This document shows positions 1-5,757 of a DNA stretch of 8,008 nt, piece by piece. Source of the DNA: UBA668 sp031413415 (lineage in GTDB: Bacteria; Actinomycetota; Acidimicrobiia; Acidimicrobiales; Ilumatobacteraceae). The notes under the pieces are model-generated. The model did not search any database. It had not been told where the DNA came from and worked only from the letters and a program-made list of their open reading frames with translations. Where the stretch lies: NCBI GenBank assembly GCA_031413415.1, contig JANOET010000240.1, positions 1-8,008 on the forward strand, written 5' to 3'. Position 1 is the first letter of the stretch, and the number at the start of each line of letters is the position of its first letter. The position numbers were made by a program, and so were the translations under genes.

Positions 1-619
1 CGTTTCCCCGGCGACGGTTTCGGTCCTCGCCCGCACCTTGCCGGATGCGGTTCCGACCGTCGCACAGCACGCCGATGCTCTCGGGTGGCAGGTCGAAGTT
101 GCGCGGAGCGAACGGACTTTCGAGCAGGTCGAGCAGATGGATTGCGTCGCTCTTGATGGTCTTCGAGCCGGCTGGAATCTGCGGAGCCAGGTCGGTGCAC
201 GCATGGTGGAACTCGGCGATCTCGGCGGCCAGGTTGCGCACCTGCTCGACGGAGAGCACCCGGGGGAGCCCATCACGCCGTTGGACGTCGTCGTAGAAGA
301 CCGCCCACATGTGCTGGTCGTACCACGTAAACAGTCGGCCATCCTTGCGCCAGATGTCGGCCAACATGCCCCTGAAGCGAGTGGACTGGAGCATGTCGGC
401 GCACCGGCTGAGCCGGTCGTGATCTTCGTAGAACAGGAAGTACGAGCCGTACGACGACACCTTGCCGACGAGGGTGAAGCCATCATCGAGGTGTAGCCGG
501 TAGACACGGTTCGTCGACACGTCGGCGCTCACCTCGTCGACGCGAACCAGCGAACGCGGGTCGCCGTACGCCGCCCACGCCGCGGCGATGGCGGTGCGGT
601 GCGTCAGCGAGTCGGTCAC
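1..619 (-). CDS. APH-like kinase/phosphotransferase family protein, C-terminus off the window
   Basis: This minus-strand frame is open from a GTG at 619-617 to the left edge, giving 206 visible residues and no stop, so the C-terminal part is missing. The N-terminus resembles the small lobe of aminoglycoside/choline kinase-like folds: beta strands around NRVYRLHLDDGFTLVGKVSS (residues 37-56), where K53 is the candidate ATP-binding lysine, then a helix near 63-80. A helical stretch at 124-145 (EQVRNLAAEIAEFHHACTDL) is typical of this superfamily. The catalytic HGDxxxxN-type loop is not visible and would lie further left. The substrate cannot be inferred. The GTG start has no Shine-Dalgarno, but TACGAT lies 6 nt upstream (631-626), so the transcript may be leaderless. 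It is divergent from the P450 gene with only 42 bp between them. Residues after about 184 are unusually Arg/Gly-rich, so a frameshift near the edge is possible. The fold assignment is an inference from weak motifs. Confidence 0.6.
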   Translation of the reverse strand, partial: MTDSLTHRTAIAAAWAAYGDPRSLVRVDEVSADVSTNRVYRLHLDDGFTLVGKVSSYGSYFLFYEDHDRLSRCADMLQSTRFRGMLADIWRKDGRLFTWYDQHMWAVFYDDVQRRDGLPRVLSVEQVRNLAAEIAEFHHACTDLAPQIPAGSKTIKSDAIHLLDLLESPFAPRNFDLPPESIGVLCDGRNRIRQGAGEDRNRRRGN

Positions 620-661
620 GCTCGGATCGTAGGCGCAGAACCGTCGCTACGCTCGCGGCCC
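620..661. promoter_or_regulatory. Compact divergent promoter region, phosphotransferase / P450
   Basis: This 42-bp gap holds a -10-like hexamer for each direction. TACGCT at 648-653 is 8 nt before the P450 ATG on the plus strand. TACGAT at 631-626 is 6 nt before the GTG of the left gene on the minus strand. Neither gene has a Shine-Dalgarno, which fits leaderless transcription. No convincing -35 element is seen for either direction. Confidence 0.4.
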
Positions 662-1801
662 ATGGATGGTCCGGGCATCAGCATCGACGACCTCGACCTG
701 CGCCATCACGAGTCCCTCGCGCGGCTCCGCAACCTCTCGCCGGTGGCGTGGGTTCGAGCGCTCGACGGCTGGGTGGTCACGTCGCGCGACCTCGCCGTGC
801 ACGTGATGCGCGACGCGACGACCTTCACCGTCGACGACCCGCGATTCAGCACCGCACAGGTGGTGGGTGTCAGCATGCTCTCGCTCGACGGCGCCGAGCA
901 CACGCGTCACCGAACACCGTTCGCCGACCCACTGCGGCCGACGGATGCAACCGAGCGGTACGGCGCACGGATCAGGGCGGCGGCCGCCGCGTTGGTGGCT
1001 CACATCGCCGACGACGGCCAGGCCGAACTACGCCGTCAGCTCGCAGGCCCGTTGGCCGTCGCGGTGTCCGCGATGGTGTTGGGCGTCGAACACGTTCCCA
1101 CCAGGCAGCTGTTGGGGCTGTACGACCGCATCGTCGCTGCCGTCGACGACGTCGCTCGCGGCAATCCGGTCAGCGACGACGGACGGCGCGCATTCGACGA
1201 ACTCTCGGCGGAGCTCACTGCAGCGACCGAGCAGCCGGGCACCCTTCTCGCCGAGGTGTCGCTGTCGCTGACGTCCACGGAAACCGTCTCGAACGCTGCG
1301 GTCTTCCTGTTCGGGGGGATCGAGACGAGCGAGGGGATGACGGCCAACGCGCTGCATCATCTGTTGCGGGATCCGTCCTCGTGGGCGGCCGTGTGCGCCG
1401 ATCCGACGCTCGTGGATGTCGCGGTGGAGGAGTCGCTGCGGCTCGAACCGGCCGCGGCGCGGGTCGACCGGTATGCGACCGACGACGTGCAGTTGGGCGG
1501 TGCCTTCATTCGCCGCGGCGACCTGGTGGTCGTGTCGTTGTCGGCAGCGAACCGCGATCCGGCGGTCTTCGTGCGTCCCGATCAGTTCGATCTGACCCGG
1601 CCGGAGACGCGCACGCATGTCGCGTTCGCCCACGGCCCCCACGCGTGTCTCGGGGCCCAGCTGGCGAGGTTGCAGACCCGCGCCGCAGTACGAGAGGTCA
1701 TCTCGGCGTTGCCCGGCATCGGGCTCGTCGACGAGCCGGTCACCTCGGGCGTGATCTTCCGCAAGCCGGCCACGCTGCGCGTGACCTGGCCGAGGGACTG
1801 A
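662..1801 (+). CDS. Cytochrome P450
   Basis: This 379-residue protein is a bacterial soluble (class I type) cytochrome P450, a heme-thiolate monooxygenase that needs separate ferredoxin and reductase partners. The landmarks appear in order: the C-helix HTRHR (80-84), an I-helix with the oxygen-activation motif GGIET (218-222), the K-helix ExxR as E257-SL-R260, and the heme loop FAHGPHACLG (322-331) with the axial cysteine C329. The length is slightly under the usual 400 or so residues, mainly because of a short N-terminus. I chose the ATG at 662 over the in-frame ATG at 599 because the earlier start would overlap the divergent gene, and because TACGCT precedes 662 by 8 nt. No ferredoxin, reductase or biosynthetic genes lie beside it, so the substrate is unknown. 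Its TGA directly abuts the whiB stop codon on the other strand. Confidence 0.93.
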   Translation: MDGPGISIDDLDLRHHESLARLRNLSPVAWVRALDGWVVTSRDLAVHVMRDATTFTVDDPRFSTAQVVGVSMLSLDGAEHTRHRTPFADPLRPTDATERYGARIRAAAAALVAHIADDGQAELRRQLAGPLAVAVSAMVLGVEHVPTRQLLGLYDRIVAAVDDVARGNPVSDDGRRAFDELSAELTAATEQPGTLLAEVSLSLTSTETVSNAAVFLFGGIETSEGMTANALHHLLRDPSSWAAVCADPTLVDVAVEESLRLEPAAARVDRYATDDVQLGGAFIRRGDLVVVSLSAANRDPAVFVRPDQFDLTRPETRTHVAFAHGPHACLGAQLARLQTRAAVREVISALPGIGLVDEPVTSGVIFRKPATLRVTWPRD

Positions 1802-2107
1802 TCAGCCGACGTTTCGGGCGCGCACCCCGATGGGGGCGATGAGACGGAAACCGGCCGCGTGCCGCTCGTCTTCGCTCTCGCCACCCCAGAATCCGTACTC
1901 GTGGCTCGAGCGTGCGAATGAGCGACACGTGCGGTTCACATCACAGGACCCGCACACCGCCTTGGCCATCGCTTCGCGACGATCGCGGGCTTGTGGACGC
2001 TCGGCGGGCGGCGGGAAGAACAGGTACGTCAAACCCTTGCAGGCTGCGCTGTTCATCCATCGATCGTCGGTGAAAGTGCGATGAATCACAACATCGACCG
2101 CTGCCAT
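1802..2107 (-). CDS. WhiB-family iron-sulfur transcriptional regulator
   Basis: This 101-residue protein belongs to the actinobacterial WhiB-like (Wbl) family, whose members bind a redox-sensitive 4Fe-4S cluster and usually act with the principal sigma factor. The four cluster cysteines are C23 (AACKG), C52 and C55 (VCGSC) and C61, with the usual C-X2-C-X5-C spacing. The signature turn follows as GFWGGES (72-78). The C-terminal tail is short and only mildly basic. The ATG at 2107 is preceded by a good Shine-Dalgarno (GAGGGGG, about 4-5 nt away). Unlike most genes here it has a leader of about 49 nt and a well-formed promoter with several inverted repeats. It is convergent with the P450 with no bases between the stop codons. 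Which Wbl subclass it is (WhiB1, 2, 3 and so on) cannot be said safely from sequence reading. Confidence 0.93.
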   Translation of the reverse strand: MAAVDVVIHRTFTDDRWMNSAACKGLTYLFFPPPAERPQARDRREAMAKAVCGSCDVNRTCRSFARSSHEYGFWGGESEDERHAAGFRLIAPIGVRARNVG

Positions 2108-2137
2108 GGAACCCCCTCGTCCGACCGGCTGGCGAAA

Positions 2138-2156
2138 TACTTGCTATGAGCAAGTA
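2138..2156. promoter_or_regulatory. 19-bp perfect inverted repeat at the predicted whiB +1
   Basis: TACTTGCTATGAGCAAGTA has two perfect 8-bp arms around a 3-nt centre. It begins at the predicted whiB transcription start and covers about +1 to +19. It partly overlaps a second repeat, AGTAG-CCA-CTACT (2153-2165), which spans the -10 to +1 interval. It could be a repressor operator on DNA or a stable hairpin at the very 5' end of the whiB mRNA. The sequence does not decide between them. Confidence 0.55.
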
Positions 2157-2162
2157 GCCACT

Positions 2163-2191
2163 ACTCTACGACATCGGACGGATCCTGTCGA
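2163..2191 (-). promoter_or_regulatory. whiB promoter (-35/-10)
   Basis: Read on the minus strand, TCGACA (2191-2186) is separated by exactly 17 bp from TAGAGT (2168-2163). This is one mismatch from the TTGACA -35 and a good TANNNT -10. The predicted transcription start is near 2156, giving a 49-nt leader ending in the whiB Shine-Dalgarno. A 12-bp inverted repeat, AGTTCGTGAACT (2193-2204), lies just upstream of the -35. The assignment is by motif only. Confidence 0.6.
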
Positions 2192-2234
2192 TAGTTCGTG
2201 AACTGCGATGACGCGCAGAGTGTGCACAACCTGC

Positions 2235-3302
2235 TCACGCAAGGAGGTGGCGCACGCCGGCTGCGAAGCGCTCGACGTCGTCCTCGGTGGTGTCCCACGC
2301 GGTCATCCAGCGAACCTGGTCGCGGGTGATGTCCCAGTCCCAGAAGAAGCACCACTCGCGCAGTGGCTCGATCGCATCGTGGGGGAGGCATGGGAACAGG
2401 CTGTTCACCGCCGGGGGAGCGTCGTACCGGACACCGGGGATGTCGCGCGTGCGCTCGTACAGCAGCGTGGCCATGCCGTTCGAGTGCGCAGCCGAGGTGA
2501 TCCACCGGTCGTCGTGCAGCAGGGCGTTGAACTGTGCGGCGACGAAACGCATCTTCGATGGCAACTGGCTGACCATCTTGCGGACGTACATCGCCCGCGT
2601 GGCGAGGGCCGGGTTCAGGTACACGACCGCCTCACCGCCGAGCAACCCGGCCTTGGTGCCGCCGAAACTGACGACGTCGACGCCTGCATCGACGGTGAAC
2701 GAGCGCAGTGCGTGCCGAGTTCCGCCCAACGCGGCCGTCGCGTTGGCGATGCGCGCCCCGTCGAGGTGGACGAGCATTCCCATCGAGTGGGCCGTGTCGC
2801 AGAGCGCAGCCACCTCGTCGGCGGTGTACAGGGTGCCGAGCTCGGTGCTCTGGGTGATGCTCACCACGCCGGGCTGGGCGTGGTGCTGCACCCCTTGCAG
2901 GTGGGCGAGAGCACGGAGCTGTTCGGGCACGAGCTTCGCATCGGTCGAGTCGAGCGTGAGCAACTTCGCCCCGAGCGCACGCTCGGGAGCGCCGGCCTCG
3001 TCGACCGCGATGTGTGCCCACTGGGTGCAGACCACACAGTCCGCCGGATGCACCATCGTCGCCAGCGCCATCACGTTCGCGCCGGTGCCGTTCCAGGTCA
3101 GGAAGGCCGAACTGGTGGGGCCGAACAGGTCTCGGAAGCGATCCTCTGCCTCCGCCGTCCATCGATCGCTGCCGTAGGCGAGGGCGTGCCCATCGTTGGC
3201 GGCGATCACGGAGTCGAGCACTGCTGGGTGTGCGCCCGCAGCGTTGTCGCTGGCGAACGCGCAATCCGGCGCGGGGGGCATGGACGAGGGAAGTGACGAC
3301 AT
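2235..3302 (-). CDS. Threonine aldolase-family PLP enzyme (LtaE-like beta-eliminating lyase)
   Basis: The 355-residue product matches the fold-type I low-specificity L-threonine aldolase family, which cleaves L-threonine/L-allo-threonine to glycine and acetaldehyde and acts on related beta-hydroxy amino acids. Visible landmarks are FASDNAAGAHP (16-26), YGSDRWT (43-49), NGTGAN (71-76), the likely PLP-stacking H97, the PLP-N1-binding aspartate D181 in HLDGAR, and the Schiff-base lysine K217 in GGTKAG followed by GLLGGEAV. The length matches the family. Several in-frame starts exist. I prefer the ATG at 3302, which follows CAGAAT by 7 nt and is immediately preceded by GGGAGGG; 3311 and 3281 are alternatives. 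It is divergent from the MDMPI gene with 34 bp between the starts. The true substrate may be another beta-hydroxy amino acid. A hydroxylase that could make such compounds lies about 1.4 kb away, but no direct link is shown. Confidence 0.88.
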   Translation of the reverse strand: MSSLPSSMPPAPDCAFASDNAAGAHPAVLDSVIAANDGHALAYGSDRWTAEAEDRFRDLFGPTSSAFLTWNGTGANVMALATMVHPADCVVCTQWAHIAVDEAGAPERALGAKLLTLDSTDAKLVPEQLRALAHLQGVQHHAQPGVVSITQSTELGTLYTADEVAALCDTAHSMGMLVHLDGARIANATAALGGTRHALRSFTVDAGVDVVSFGGTKAGLLGGEAVVYLNPALATRAMYVRKMVSQLPSKMRFVAAQFNALLHDDRWITSAAHSNGMATLLYERTRDIPGVRYDAPPAVNSLFPCLPHDAIEPLREWCFFWDWDITRDQVRWMTAWDTTEDDVERFAAGVRHLLA

Positions 3303-3336
3303 CCCTCCCATTCTGCCGGGCCTATGGTGCTGCGCC
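3303..3336. promoter_or_regulatory. 34-bp divergent promoter region, aldolase / MDMPI
   Basis: TATGGT (3323-3328) is 8 nt before the plus-strand ATG at 3337. On the minus strand CAGAAT (3315-3310) is 7 nt before the ATG at 3302. Neither has a clear -35, and any -35 would fall inside the opposite gene's beginning. The plus-strand gene has no Shine-Dalgarno, so it is probably leaderless. Confidence 0.4.
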
Positions 3337-4068
3337 ATGAGTCTCGACCATCTCGCTCTCCTGCGCGCCGACCTCGACGCGTTCGTCGCCGCCGTCGAAC
3401 ACGGCCCCGGCGACGCGCCGATCGCCGCCTGCCCGGGCTGGACGATGGTCGATCTCGGCGTGCACCTGGGCGAGGTGCACCGCTGGGTACTCGGCGCGCT
3501 GGCCTCCGGTGCACCACCGACGCCGAACCCCGAGGACACCCCGCGGAGCGGCGCGCCCGGTGACGTCGCCGCCTGGGTGCGTCTCGGTGCGGATCGGTTA
3601 CTCGGTGCGTTGGAGCAACTCGACCCCGATGGTCCGACGTGGCACCCGTTTCCCGTCGAGCCGAAACGAGCCGGCTTGTGGCGTCGTCGCCAAGCTCAGG
3701 AGGCGTCAGTGCATCGTTGGGACGCGCAGCACGCCATCGGGATGGAGGCCACGTTCGACGCCGAGTTCGCCGCGGATGGTGTGGACGAGTACTGGACGGT
3801 GATGCTGCCGCGCATGCTCATCCGCGAACGGCGCGAGACACCCGGGACCCGCATCAGCGTGCACAGCACCGACACCGGCCACCGTTGGTCGATCGACGGC
3901 AACGGGGCCCTTCCGGTGCTGTTGCCCGACGGCTCGCCGGTCGACGGCGAACTGCAGGGTACGGCCGCTTCGCTGTTGTTGCGATTGTGGGGCCGACCGT
4001 CGGGCGACGTGGAGATCCGGGGCGATGCCGACGTGGTGCACGGCTGGCTCGCCCTCGGCGGAGCCTGA
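3337..4068 (+). CDS. Maleylpyruvate isomerase-family mycothiol-dependent enzyme (DinB fold)
   Basis: This 243-residue protein belongs to the actinobacterial MDMPI/DinB superfamily: metal-dependent, often mycothiol-using enzymes with an N-terminal four-helix bundle and a small C-terminal domain. The N-terminal signature PGWTMVDLGVHLGEVHRW (33-50) supplies the likely first metal ligand H43. The second signature, QEASVHRWDAQHA (121-133), supplies E122 and H126, matching the family's H/E/H zinc triad. The C-terminal half (about 170-243, containing GELQGTAASLLLRLWGR) resembles the SCP2-like C-terminal domain of this family. The founding member isomerises maleylpyruvate in gentisate breakdown, but most paralogues have unknown substrates and no gentisate genes are present here. 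The ATG at 3337 is chosen because the alignment starts there (SLDHLALLRADLDAF) and TATGGT lies 8 nt upstream. It is convergent with the acyltransferase gene, 7 bp away. Confidence 0.88.
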   Translation: MSLDHLALLRADLDAFVAAVEHGPGDAPIAACPGWTMVDLGVHLGEVHRWVLGALASGAPPTPNPEDTPRSGAPGDVAAWVRLGADRLLGALEQLDPDGPTWHPFPVEPKRAGLWRRRQAQEASVHRWDAQHAIGMEATFDAEFAADGVDEYWTVMLPRMLIRERRETPGTRISVHSTDTGHRWSIDGNGALPVLLPDGSPVDGELQGTAASLLLRLWGRPSGDVEIRGDADVVHGWLALGGA

Positions 4069-4081
4069 CCCTCGATCAGGC
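4063..4081. terminator. Hairpin between convergent genes, possible bidirectional terminator
   Basis: GCCTGA (4063-4068) and TCAGGC (4076-4081) form a 6-bp stem around a 7-nt loop. The two arms contain the stop codons of the two convergent genes, MDMPI and acyltransferase. There is no U-tract on either side, so efficiency is uncertain. Confidence 0.35.
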
Positions 4082-4663
4082 GGCGTGGCTGCCGGGATCG
4101 TCTTCTTCGCGGAGGCGGACCGGACCGAAGCGGTCGGCGTGCAGCCCGGTCTTGCCCTCGTAGAACGCCCTGATCAGATCCATGTCCGCGCGCACGTCGC
4201 CGGTGATGGCGATGGCCGGTCCGAAACCACCCGTGCGCGTGCTGCGGTCCACGAAGGCCAACACGACGGGTACCTCGGCTGCCTCGGCGATGCGGTAGAA
4301 GCCCGACTTCCAGTAGTCGGTGCGCGAGCGAGTGCCCTCGGCAGGGACCACCAACGCCAACTGTTCGCGGCCACGTAACTCACCTGCGAGTGCTGCGACC
4401 ATGCCGCCAGTGGCGCTGCGATCGACCGACACGCCGCCGAGTCGGCGCATGATCGGTCCCATCGGCCCACGGAACAGCGAGTCCTTGCCGAGCCAGGAGA
4501 TGCGGACGCCACTGACCTTGGCCATTGCGAGGGTGATGGGGAAATCCCAGTTCGTGGTGTGCGGAGCGGCGATGACCACGCACCGGTCGGGCAACGGATC
4601 CGGTCGAGCAACGGTGTCCCATCGCCAGAGGAACAACCACAACCGGGCCAGCAACATCGTCAT
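4076..4663 (-). CDS. 1-acylglycerol-3-phosphate acyltransferase-like (PlsC family) protein
   Basis: This 195-residue protein has the PlsC/LPLAT acyltransferase signatures: the catalytic HxxxxD as H35-TTNW-D40 followed by FP, the block LGGVSVDRS (75-83), and the acceptor-binding EGTRS (109-113) in VPAEGTRSRTDYWKSGFYRI. The N-terminal segment MTMLLARLWLFLW (1-13) is hydrophobic and may associate with the membrane. The short length and the strong HTTNWDFP block resemble the small stand-alone PlsC-like proteins of Actinobacteria and Proteobacteria rather than the main phosphatidate-synthesis enzyme. The acceptor is therefore unknown. The start at 4663 follows TAGGGT (4675-4670) by 6 nt with no Shine-Dalgarno; a second in-frame ATG at 4657 is possible. 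It follows the hydroxylase gene on the same strand after 64 bp but has its own apparent promoter. Confidence 0.88.
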   Translation of the reverse strand: MTMLLARLWLFLWRWDTVARPDPLPDRCVVIAAPHTTNWDFPITLAMAKVSGVRISWLGKDSLFRGPMGPIMRRLGGVSVDRSATGGMVAALAGELRGREQLALVVPAEGTRSRTDYWKSGFYRIAEAAEVPVVLAFVDRSTRTGGFGPAIAITGDVRADMDLIRAFYEGKTGLHADRFGPVRLREEDDPGSHAA

Positions 4664-4669
4664 CCACGC

Positions 4670-4675
4670 ACCCTA
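4670..4675 (-). promoter_or_regulatory. -10-like hexamer of the acyltransferase gene
   Basis: TAGGGT on the minus strand lies 6 nt before the ATG at 4663, matching the leaderless spacing seen elsewhere in the window. No -35 is visible upstream within the 64-bp gap to the hydroxylase gene. Confidence 0.35.
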
Positions 4676-4727
4676 CTGACGCCGCGCGCAAATGGCGGGG
4701 GAGGGAGCTGAGGCAGGCCGTCCGGAT

Positions 4728-5684
4728 TCAGGCGCCGAAGTGGGTGACGATGACGCGCCCGTCGCGCTCGCCGGCGCTCGCCGACAGATCGGTGACCGCC
4801 ATGGCACGCTGGATCCAGCGGTCCTGGCCGTCCCAGCGCGGCTGGTACGACGACCGGCCGTGCACGGCCACGTCGTTGTCGACGACGAGCAGGTCCCCGG
4901 CCTCGAGTGCAAGACCGGTGTGGTGCGTTTCGACCACTGCGCCGAGTGCACGCAACGCGTCGTCGGCCTCGGCATCGGTGCCGACCATCAGGTCGGCATC
5001 GAACACCATCGAGGGACGGTCGCGCTCGCCGCGCAGCACCGGCATCGGTGCGCCGAGCACGTTCGGCCGACCATGGAGGTAGCTCTCATCGACCGCGGTG
5101 CGAAAGCGCGGCTGGAACAGCGTGTCGACGACGTGCGAGGCAAGCAACGGCAGCACCTCGAAGATCGACGACAACGTGGTGACCGCATGCGGGTCTCCTC
5201 GCAGGCACAGCAACAGCAGATACCGCGGCCGGTGCGGGTGGAAGGCCGCCTCGGTGTGGAACATCAGATCCACGCCCGACGACGTGCTGACCTGCCGGCG
5301 CGAGTTCGCCTTCGTCGGCACCAGGTTCTGCACGAGGTCGCCGCCATGCTCGGGCTGATAGCCGACGGGCTGTCCGAGGCGGCGCGCCACGGTCATCAGC
5401 ATGAACTCGCTGAGCAGGTCCTTGTGGGTCGGCGCGATCGGCGACTCGGGTGTGCGGGGGAGCGTCCCCACCGGCATGCCGCGCAGCACGAGGGCGCCGG
5501 TCTGCGGGGCCGCGTCCGCGAAGTCGACCAGAGCATCGTGGATGACGGAGGGGAGCGTTCGGGCCGCATGACCTGCAGCGCGCACGAAGCACTCGTCGCC
5601 GAGCGGTACGTCGGGGACCGAGTGCACCGGCCAGGCCGGGGACTCGACGACGACGGGGGTCGCGTGCTCGGTCAACGTGGTCAT
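4728..5684 (-). CDS. Clavaminate synthase-like Fe(II)/2-oxoglutarate dioxygenase, probable free amino acid hydroxylase
   Basis: The 318-residue product is a TauD/clavaminate-synthase-like non-heme oxygenase, coupling 2-oxoglutarate decarboxylation to hydroxylation. The facial triad is H143-T-E145 in FHTEAAFHPHRPRYLLLLCLR (142-162) and H275 in NDVAVHGR. R289 and R293 in DRWIQR are placed to bind the 2-oxoglutarate carboxylate. An HxE rather than HxD motif, together with AFHPHRP and the LCLR strand, resembles the asparagine oxygenase / arginine beta-hydroxylase / lysine hydroxylase subgroup. A free amino acid is therefore a likely substrate, though this is inference. The start at 5684 is supported by GAGGAG about 9 nt upstream; an extension to 5759 would run across the operators. 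It is divergent from the RpiR regulator, which probably controls it. No peptide-synthetase genes are near, so a catabolic or osmolyte role is as plausible as a biosynthetic one. Confidence 0.87.
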   Translation of the reverse strand: MTTLTEHATPVVVESPAWPVHSVPDVPLGDECFVRAAGHAARTLPSVIHDALVDFADAAPQTGALVLRGMPVGTLPRTPESPIAPTHKDLLSEFMLMTVARRLGQPVGYQPEHGGDLVQNLVPTKANSRRQVSTSSGVDLMFHTEAAFHPHRPRYLLLLCLRGDPHAVTTLSSIFEVLPLLASHVVDTLFQPRFRTAVDESYLHGRPNVLGAPMPVLRGERDRPSMVFDADLMVGTDAEADDALRALGAVVETHHTGLALEAGDLLVVDNDVAVHGRSSYQPRWDGQDRWIQRAMAVTDLSASAGERDGRVIVTHFGA

Positions 5685-5707
5685 GGCGTGGCGCTCCTCG
5701 TCAGCGA

Positions 5708-5723
5708 TGGAATGAACGTTCCA
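5708..5723. promoter_or_regulatory. Operator 1, GGAA-N6-TTCC palindrome
   Basis: TGGAATGAACGTTCCA has perfect 5-bp arms (TGGAA/TTCCA) around 6 bp. It lies directly downstream of the TATACT -10 and covers the predicted transcription start of the hydroxylase gene. From memory, GGAA-N6-TTCC has been reported as the site of the RpiR-family repressor IolR in Sinorhizobium, which supports binding by the adjacent RpiR protein. Confidence 0.6.
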
Positions 5724-5729
5724 AGTATA
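5724..5729 (-). promoter_or_regulatory. -10 element of the hydroxylase promoter
   Basis: TATACT on the minus strand (5729-5724) is a strong -10. It predicts a start near 5717 and a 33-nt leader carrying the GAGGAG ribosome binding site. The -35 region (about 5747-5752, CGAATT) is weak, as expected for a regulated promoter, and lies within the second operator. Confidence 0.55.
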
Positions 5730-5737
5730 TCCGACGG

Positions 5738-5753
5738 TGGAATGAGAATTCGA
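5738..5753. promoter_or_regulatory. Operator 2, GGAA-N6-TTCg near-palindrome
   Basis: TGGAATGAGAATTCGA repeats operator 1 with one arm mismatch (TGGAA/TTCGA), 30 bp further along, about three helical turns and so on the same DNA face. It covers GAGAAT (5744-5749), the -10-like hexamer 8 nt before the RpiR start, and the -35 zone of the hydroxylase promoter. One site could therefore repress both directions. Confidence 0.55.
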
Positions 5754-5757
5754 CCCC

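Noticed and set aside
38..496. 152-codon plus-strand frame at the left end
   Set aside because: The minus-strand frame gives a more protein-like sequence with kinase-like strands and helices, a start at 619 and a -10-like hexamer. The two cannot both be the main gene.
599..661. 21-residue N-terminal extension of the P450
   Set aside because: It would overlap the divergent gene start, has no ribosome binding site, and P450 similarity begins at the ATG at 662.
748..1842. 364-codon plus-strand frame inside the P450 gene
   Set aside because: It is the +2 shadow of the P450 and extremely Arg-rich, while the P450 frame has all the family motifs.
2221..2228. TGTGCACA palindrome just before the aldolase stop codon
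   Set aside because: An 8-bp palindrome is expected by chance, and it is not placed at any promoter element.
2208..3296. 362-codon plus-strand open frame opposite the threonine aldolase
   Set aside because: The minus strand carries the PLP lysine and aspartate motifs and family length. The plus-strand product has no recognisable fold.
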